Positions 59,460-64,000 of a DNA stretch of 64,000 nt are shown one piece after another. The DNA is taken from the NCBI RefSeq assembly GCF_011386835.1, contig NC_088800.1:23364572-23428571 (forward strand). The letters run 5' to 3'. This DNA is from Chrysemys picta bellii. Lineage: Eukaryota > Chordata > Testudines > Emydidae. The position numbers and the translations under genes are program-made. The notes beneath the pieces were generated by a model. It worked only from the letters and a program-made list of their open reading frames with translations, was not told where the DNA came from and made no database searches. The stretch's first letter is position 1. Every line of letters starts with the position of its first letter.

Positions 59460-59767
59460 TTTCACTCCCAGTCCGTTTCTTCCCAGATCTCTGAAATGAG
59501 CTTATAAGGGTTTTCGTCCTTCTTCTTCGGAAGACTCTCTGATGCTTTCTCTGGCTAGTTTTATTTATTTGTGTGTAAAACAATAAAATAAGATAAAACC
59601 CAGTACTCCACTCCTTAGGGCTTACAAGATCCTGCTGCTAACAGCTAGGCCTCCTCCTTGCATTCATTGTGGTGGCAGCAGCTGTCTGCGGAGAAAAGCT
59701 AAACACAGCTAGTCTCTCTCTAGAACTTGCCAATGTGTCCTTCCTTGACACAGCGTCTGAGCAGGTC
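59460..59767 (-). other. ATOSA: probable ATOSA 5' leader
   Basis: Sequence between the candidate TATA box and the coding start. It could be one continuous leader or include an intron, since a plausible acceptor (catttcag) lies about 35 bases upstream of the ATG. Nothing else recognised. Confidence 0.4.
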
Positions 59768-59775
59768 TATTTATA
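59768..59775 (-). promoter_or_regulatory. candidate TATA box upstream of ATOSA
   Basis: On the minus strand this reads TATAAATA, in the context ggttataaatag. It lies at the edge of the GC-rich island and about 310 bases upstream of the coding ATG. If used, transcription would start near 59735-59745. The leader would then contain a short upstream frame (M-N-A-R-R-R-P-S-C) near 59665. A TSS deeper in the CpG island with a spliced leader is equally possible. Confidence 0.35.
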
Positions 59776-59949
59776 ACCTGCCGGGGTAAAATCCCATACC
59801 ACTGCCACCTAAACTCACCCCCCCAGCAGAAAGAGCCTCTGAGTCACAGCCGCCACAGGCAATGTCGGCCCAAGCTGCCTGGCGTCCACTCCTTTTTACC
59901 TGCTCCAGGAGGGGGAAGACGCCAGACCCCTCCAACTGCCCCCCCCCCG

Positions 59950-61090
59950 CTCCTCTACACCAATGCTCCTGACTAGCAGCAGCCCGTCACACCATCGATC
60001 GCAAAAGGGGCTGGAAGAGAGGTCAGCCCCATCCCCGCGCCCCTTGCGCGGTCAGTGCCCCGGCTGATCTCGCTGCCTCCTCACCCAGCCAGGGCTGACC
60101 TGGATTTCGGACTCGTCTCTCACACCCTCCGCTCACGAGCGACCCCGCTCTGCCTGCCCGCCTAGCCCCTCTCCTAGCATACTGCGATGGGGGAGGACGG
60201 GAATTGTACCAGCCGGCACAGCCGCGTCCCGCCCTACCAGCTCCCTGTCAGTGCCCCCCACCTGCCCGCGTCTGACAGGGCTTGCGCAGCCCGCTCCGCC
60301 TGTCACACAGACACCCCCTCCAATCAACGCCCCCTGCGGGGCGGGCTAGCCCTGCACCGGCCCCTGGCTAGCGCCGGGGGCGGCCGCATGCCACACTCAT
60401 CTCCCCCTCCGCGCCCGGCCACAGCCCCTGCTTGCCTGCCGTGCCCCGTCCCCCACGCCCTCCCGGGTCCGAGCGCGATGTCACAGGCTCATCTCCCTGG
60501 GCGAGGCCGGGGAATGGGGCGGCCGCTCAGGGGAGCGGATACCTGCTCTGGCAGCGCCACGACACCCCCTCTCCCCCAGACACGGCACCGCCTCTGCCCT
60601 CCGCTCGTCCGCCTCACTTCTGCCTCCCCCCCGCCACGGCCCCCTCCTCTCCCTGCTGCCGCAGAGGACTGTTGTCCATGGCTCTGCCTCCTGCCCGCCC
60701 GCCCTCCTCTCCGCGCTGCTGACTAACTCTCCTCCTCGCCGCCTGGCACTTCTCTGCCTCCGGCCAAACGGGCCGCACGCATCACATCCACCCCAGGCGT
60801 TGCCAAGCGCTGGAGCAGGGCTGGGGGGAGGGGGCGTGTGCTAAACTCAGCGGCTTCACCTGAGGCCAGAAGGGGGAAGGGAGGAGGGCCCCGGCGGGGA
60901 CAAGTGTGTCCCGGCGGCTGGGCAGCGCTAGGACCCCGCTACACCCCTTCCTGCGTTCGCTCCGCACACTCATCCCCCTGCCTGCCCCGCTCCCCCTCCT
61001 CCCGGCTCTATTTGCCCTGTCAAAACACTGCCAGGGTCACATGGCCCAACAACAGCCAATCTCCTCTCGTCACTTCCTCCTTGGCCCCGA
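59950..61090. promoter_or_regulatory. CpG island at the ATOSA 5' end
   Basis: GC-rich, CpG-dense sequence (cgcg, ccgcc, gggcggg boxes near 60338) in an otherwise AT-rich window. A CCAAT motif (gccaatc) lies near 61055. It sits just upstream of the first coding exon, as expected for a broad housekeeping-type promoter. Open frames inside it are chance GC-rich frames. Borders are by eye. A divergent plus-strand non-coding transcript is possible but nothing in the sequence shows it. Confidence 0.75.
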
Positions 61091-61287
61091 GCCCTGGAAG
61101 GAACTCAGTTGTTATAGCAACAAAGCCCAAGAACAACTTAGGCCTGATTGCTGCCTAAGGGTGACTCCTCTCCCCTCCCCCAAATCCCACCAGGTGGGGA
61201 AGGGAGCTGCAGCTGGCTTGACTGACAGGCTGCTCAGTTTAGTGTAAATATAGTTAGCATAGGCCAGGACAACAACAAAAAACCCTA

Positions 61288-61474
61288 AAAACTAACCGAT
61301 TTATTTGGGCATAAGCTTTCGTGGGTAAAAACCTCACTTCTTCAGATGCATCTGAAGAAGTGAGGTTTTTACCCATGAAAGCTTATGCCCAAATAAATCT
61401 GTTAGTCTTTAAGGTGCCACCAGACTCCTTGTCATTTTTGTAGCTACAGACTAACACGGCTAACCCTGATACTT
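61288..61474. mobile_element. Penelope-like fold-back insertion C
   Basis: The left arm (ctaaccgatttatttgggca, taagctttcgtgggtaaaaa) and right arm (tttttacccatgaaagctta, tgcccaaataaatctgttag) face each other around the perfect palindrome ttcttcagatgcatctgaagaa near 61338-61359 (core 20 bases). The right end extends to cagactaacacggctaaccc, tgatact. A 14-bp direct repeat aacaaaaaaccctaflanks it (61274-61287, 61475-61488). Confidence 0.85.
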
Positions 61475-61949
61475 AACAAAAAACCCTATGATCAGGGTTT
61501 CTGCGGACACCCCCTCCCTGCCACTATGAACGGCAGTGATGCAGACACCCACTCCTACTACTGTAGTCAGCACTTATGCAGATGTCATTTCCTCATTAGC
61601 CCCAGGATTTAGGCAGATTATACCATGTCCCCATTATAGTTACAGTTTGTACAGCTAGTCCTTCCCCAGGGTGGGCAGGATTTATGCAGGAAACCATCTC
61701 CCCTTCTTCCCTTGTCCCAGATCAGAATTTATACAAACACACCCTTCCCGCTATGAGCAGGATTTAAATGTGTGCGCACACACGGTCTATGGTCAAATGT
61801 TTCATTAGCAAGATCATGGTACAGTTAAGACATATGCCTGATCCTCTCCCCACTAGGGCAGGTTATATGCAACCATTACCCTGACCATCTGACACAAGTA
61901 CACTCATTATAGTCAGGATTTATACAAAGATGCCTCTCCCAACCCAAGC

Positions 61950-62065
61950 CTGAACATCTACACTACAATTTTATAGCCCTACAGCCTGAGCCTAGGAGTC
62001 CAAGTCAGCTGATCCATGCCAGCCACAGCTGTGTCACAGGTCTTTTATTGCAGGAGGGAGTTGAC
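61950..62065. mobile_element. 'gtctacac' MITE fragment
   Basis: cctgaacatctacactacaa, agcctgagcctaggagtcca and agtcagctgatccatgcc resemble the right half of the elements at 37.2 and 43.1 kb. It ends near gagttgacatacccac. Truncated. Confidence 0.45.
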
Positions 62066-62269
62066 ATACCCACACATACACACATCCTGATTTTCCATTG
62101 TCCTGCACCTAATGAAGCTATTTACATCAGTGCAAAGTAAGTGTCAAAGGCTATCCCATCAGAATGGTAGCATTTGGGGCCTACTTTGCATTTACTTTGC
62201 ACTGGTGTAAATTTTATTAAAGTTAATGTTTAAAATTAAATATACACAAGTTAAGAGGGAAGGTACTGT

Positions 62270-62722
62270 ACGTCTGGGGTCAGGCTTGAGTTACGAGGGG
62301 TTACAGGTTACAAGGATCACGACATACATACATATCACATAACCATCTTAGACCCAGATTGGAGTGTGGGAGTTTTTAAAGCGTCAGTGGATAGGTGGGC
62401 TCGGGTACACCACCCATGGAATGTATTAAGAGTCCAAGTCAGTATCAGTATAGCGAATAAGTACATGGGTGGTGTGCGTCCCTTGGTTCGTCAGGGAAGG
62501 AAGTGGGTTATTTCCCTGGTCGGTGGTCTCCATTACTCAACCTGGTATTGACGGTGTCCCGTGATGTGTTCCGTATAGCTGTCTCTGGACCACCCGATGG
62601 TGTCGGACACCATGAGTTGTCTCATGAGCTGGGCGTAGAGTCGACCAACTCCGCACGCTCTCAGTACCGGCTTGTTGTGGGGGTCCCACGAGCCCAGGGC
62701 TCCCACGATCAGGGCATGCAAA
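62270..62722 (-). mobile_element. R2-like non-LTR retrotransposon, C-terminal and 3' UTR fragment
   Basis: On the minus strand a frame ending at the stop near 62533 reads HALIVGALGSWDPHNKPVLR, then ACGVGRLYAQLMRQLMVSDT and WSRDSYTEHITGHRQYQVE. From memory this resembles the C-terminal end of R2-type LINE proteins annotated in turtle and other vertebrate genomes. About 260 bases of likely 3' UTR follow. The rest of the element is missing above 62722, as in 5' truncation. The assignment needs a profile search. Confidence 0.5.
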
Positions 62723-63174
62723 TACTGAATTGCAATCAGAGTCCTCTGCTAAGGTAGGAGAAGCTGAATCTTCCCTCCTCTGGGACAGACCCCTGAAGAC
62801 AGGGAGCAGTGATCAGGTGAAGAGAGAAGTTCCAGCCTGTCCCAATGAAGGGACTGCATGCACAGTTCAGCAGACAGCTCTTGTGCAGGTGGCCTCTGCT
62901 TCTAATACCTTTTACAAAACTTGGCTATTGCCTGGACCTCATGTGAGCATGTACCTTGGTCCCCAAATTGCCTTAATCTGACTCTGCAGGTCCAGCTAGG
63001 ATTTACAGACAACTCCCTCCTTCAAGATGGGCACAGATCCCTGCACAGATACAAAAATGTGGATTCACATCCGCCAGAATCAATGTGCATCCAACCCAGA
63101 ATCTGCTAGCTGTCTTTTATGTGTATGTACATCCACACTGCACCTGCAGCAGCAACCCGTCTCACAAGTCTAAA

Positions 63175-63655
63175 GCGGGGGGGAAGTAAGGGGTGAGATA
63201 AGCGAGCAGGGGGGCGGAGTCTTGTAGGGAAGAGGTGGCGCAAGGCCAGGGTCTGGGGATAAGGGGCAGCGCGGGGGGCGGTTTCTTGAGGAGAAGGGGT
63301 GGTACAGGGGTGGGGTCTGGAAGAGAAGGGGCAGCGTAGGGGTGGGGACTGGCCTGGGGGGAAGCAGAGTCGCATCGCGTGCTGCTTCCGGGGGCTCACG
63401 AGTGACAGTAGCAGCAGTGCATGTTGCATCACAGCGGGATGGAGGGGTGTGGCGTCAGGGCCCCATCCACCTCTATCGCTGGGGGTGGCGCCACTGCCCA
63501 GGAACCAGCAGGCCGGGCCATGGTGGGGATGCTAGTGCTGCCTGAGGGGCCCGAGCTGCTGGACAGGAAGTGGCGAAGAGAATGGGAGCTGGACAGCCCC
63601 GACTCCGGCCTACCACCCAGCCCCAGCCACTGGCTGCTGTGGGCCAGGTGCAACG
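63175..63655. repeat. GC-rich purine-biased low-complexity region
   Basis: G-rich degenerate units (ggggtggggactggcctggg, gagaaggggcagcg) followed by GC-rich unique sequence. It resembles the interiors of the GC-rich hAT elements elsewhere in the window, but no element end could be placed. Open frames on both strands are composition artefacts. Confidence 0.45.
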
Positions 63656-63661
63656 GGTGAG

Positions 63662-63790
63662 TAGAGCCCTGCACCATTGTATCCACATCCAATCCACTAT
63701 CCGCAAAAATGGTCCACGGATATCCGCATCCACACGGACGTGGACATCTGTGGATATGAAGTGGATATCCGTGGATTTGCAAGGCTCCAC
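63662..63790. mobile_element. short inverted-repeat element ('agagccctgca' MITE)
   Basis: The left end tagagccctgcaccattgta and right end gatttgcaaggctcca are inverted. The interior is built from ggatatccg / cggatatcc motifs (near 63715-63775), so it folds strongly. Looks like a tiny hAT-type MITE, but no target duplication was found. Confidence 0.5.
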
Positions 63791-63892
63791 TTATGGAGAC
63801 AACCTCCTCCCAGTATGGTTAGAACTTATATAGACACTCCCATCCCCTCTAGGACTCAGTCTTGTGTGGACATCCCATCCCTACTATGAATT

Positions 63893-63907
63893 TACACACA
63901 CACACAC
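63893..63907. repeat. (AC)n microsatellite
   Basis: About seven AC units, low complexity. Confidence 0.85.
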
Positions 63908-64000
63908 AATGCAGACAACCCTTCCAACTGTGGCCAGGATTAATGCAGACACACACAGAGTTAGGACCTATGTAGATGTGCCCTTCCACGCTACAGCCAA

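Noticed and set aside
60187..60726. 179-residue plus-strand frame in the CpG island
   Set aside because: Pro/Ala/Arg-rich, overlapping other frames, with no recognisable domain. It is explained by high GC content and few stop codons.
1..64000. CRISPR arrays, tRNA or rRNA genes, or a multi-gene defence-type system
   Set aside because: No regularly spaced short repeats, cloverleaf-like sequences or clustered intact frames were seen. The window is one split vertebrate gene plus transposons.

Overview
This is vertebrate nuclear DNA, most likely from a turtle. It holds one protein-coding gene and many dead or non-autonomous transposons. The turtle assignment is inference. It rests on the repeat mix (CR1 LINEs, Penelope-like fold-back ends, many short hAT elements with 8-bp target duplications, an R2-like LINE tail) and on a protein close to, but distinct from, the mammalian orthologue as I remember it. 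I see no bacterial or viral operon, tRNA, rRNA or CRISPR array.

The gene is ATOSA (FAM214A, Atos homologue A), on the minus strand from a GC-rich promoter region near 59.8-61.1 kb to a stop codon at 5482-5484. All coding exons could be placed by hand: 12 coding segments with GT-AG introns and consistent phases, totalling 3264 nt including the stop, or 1087 residues. The first coding segment gives only five residues plus one base, and a 33.4-kb intron 1 separates it from the rest. Exon 5 (1846 bp) carries the long, probably disordered middle of the protein. Exons 9-11 carry the conserved C-terminal Atos domains.

Layout on the plus axis: 1-3000, hAT and Penelope-like insertions downstream of the gene; 3000-5481, 3' UTR or downstream flank; 5482-26037, coding exons 12 to 2; 26038-59443, intron 1, mostly unique AT-rich DNA with hAT, CR1, fold-back and solo-LTR insertions; 59444-61100, first coding exon, 5' leader, a possible TATA box and a CpG island; 61100-64000, upstream flank with a Penelope fold-back, an R2-like fragment and GC-rich repeats.

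The points most worth a second look are: Penelope-derived inverted-dimer (fold-back) insertions with 11-15 bp target duplications; a 113-codon tandem duplication in ATOSA exon 5 whose copies are about 93% identical over a 102-nt core, suggesting gene conversion; a 965-bp solo LTR with four 80-bp tandem units; and a near-perfect 82-bp hairpin at 10.9 kb. I found no convincing undescribed multi-gene system.
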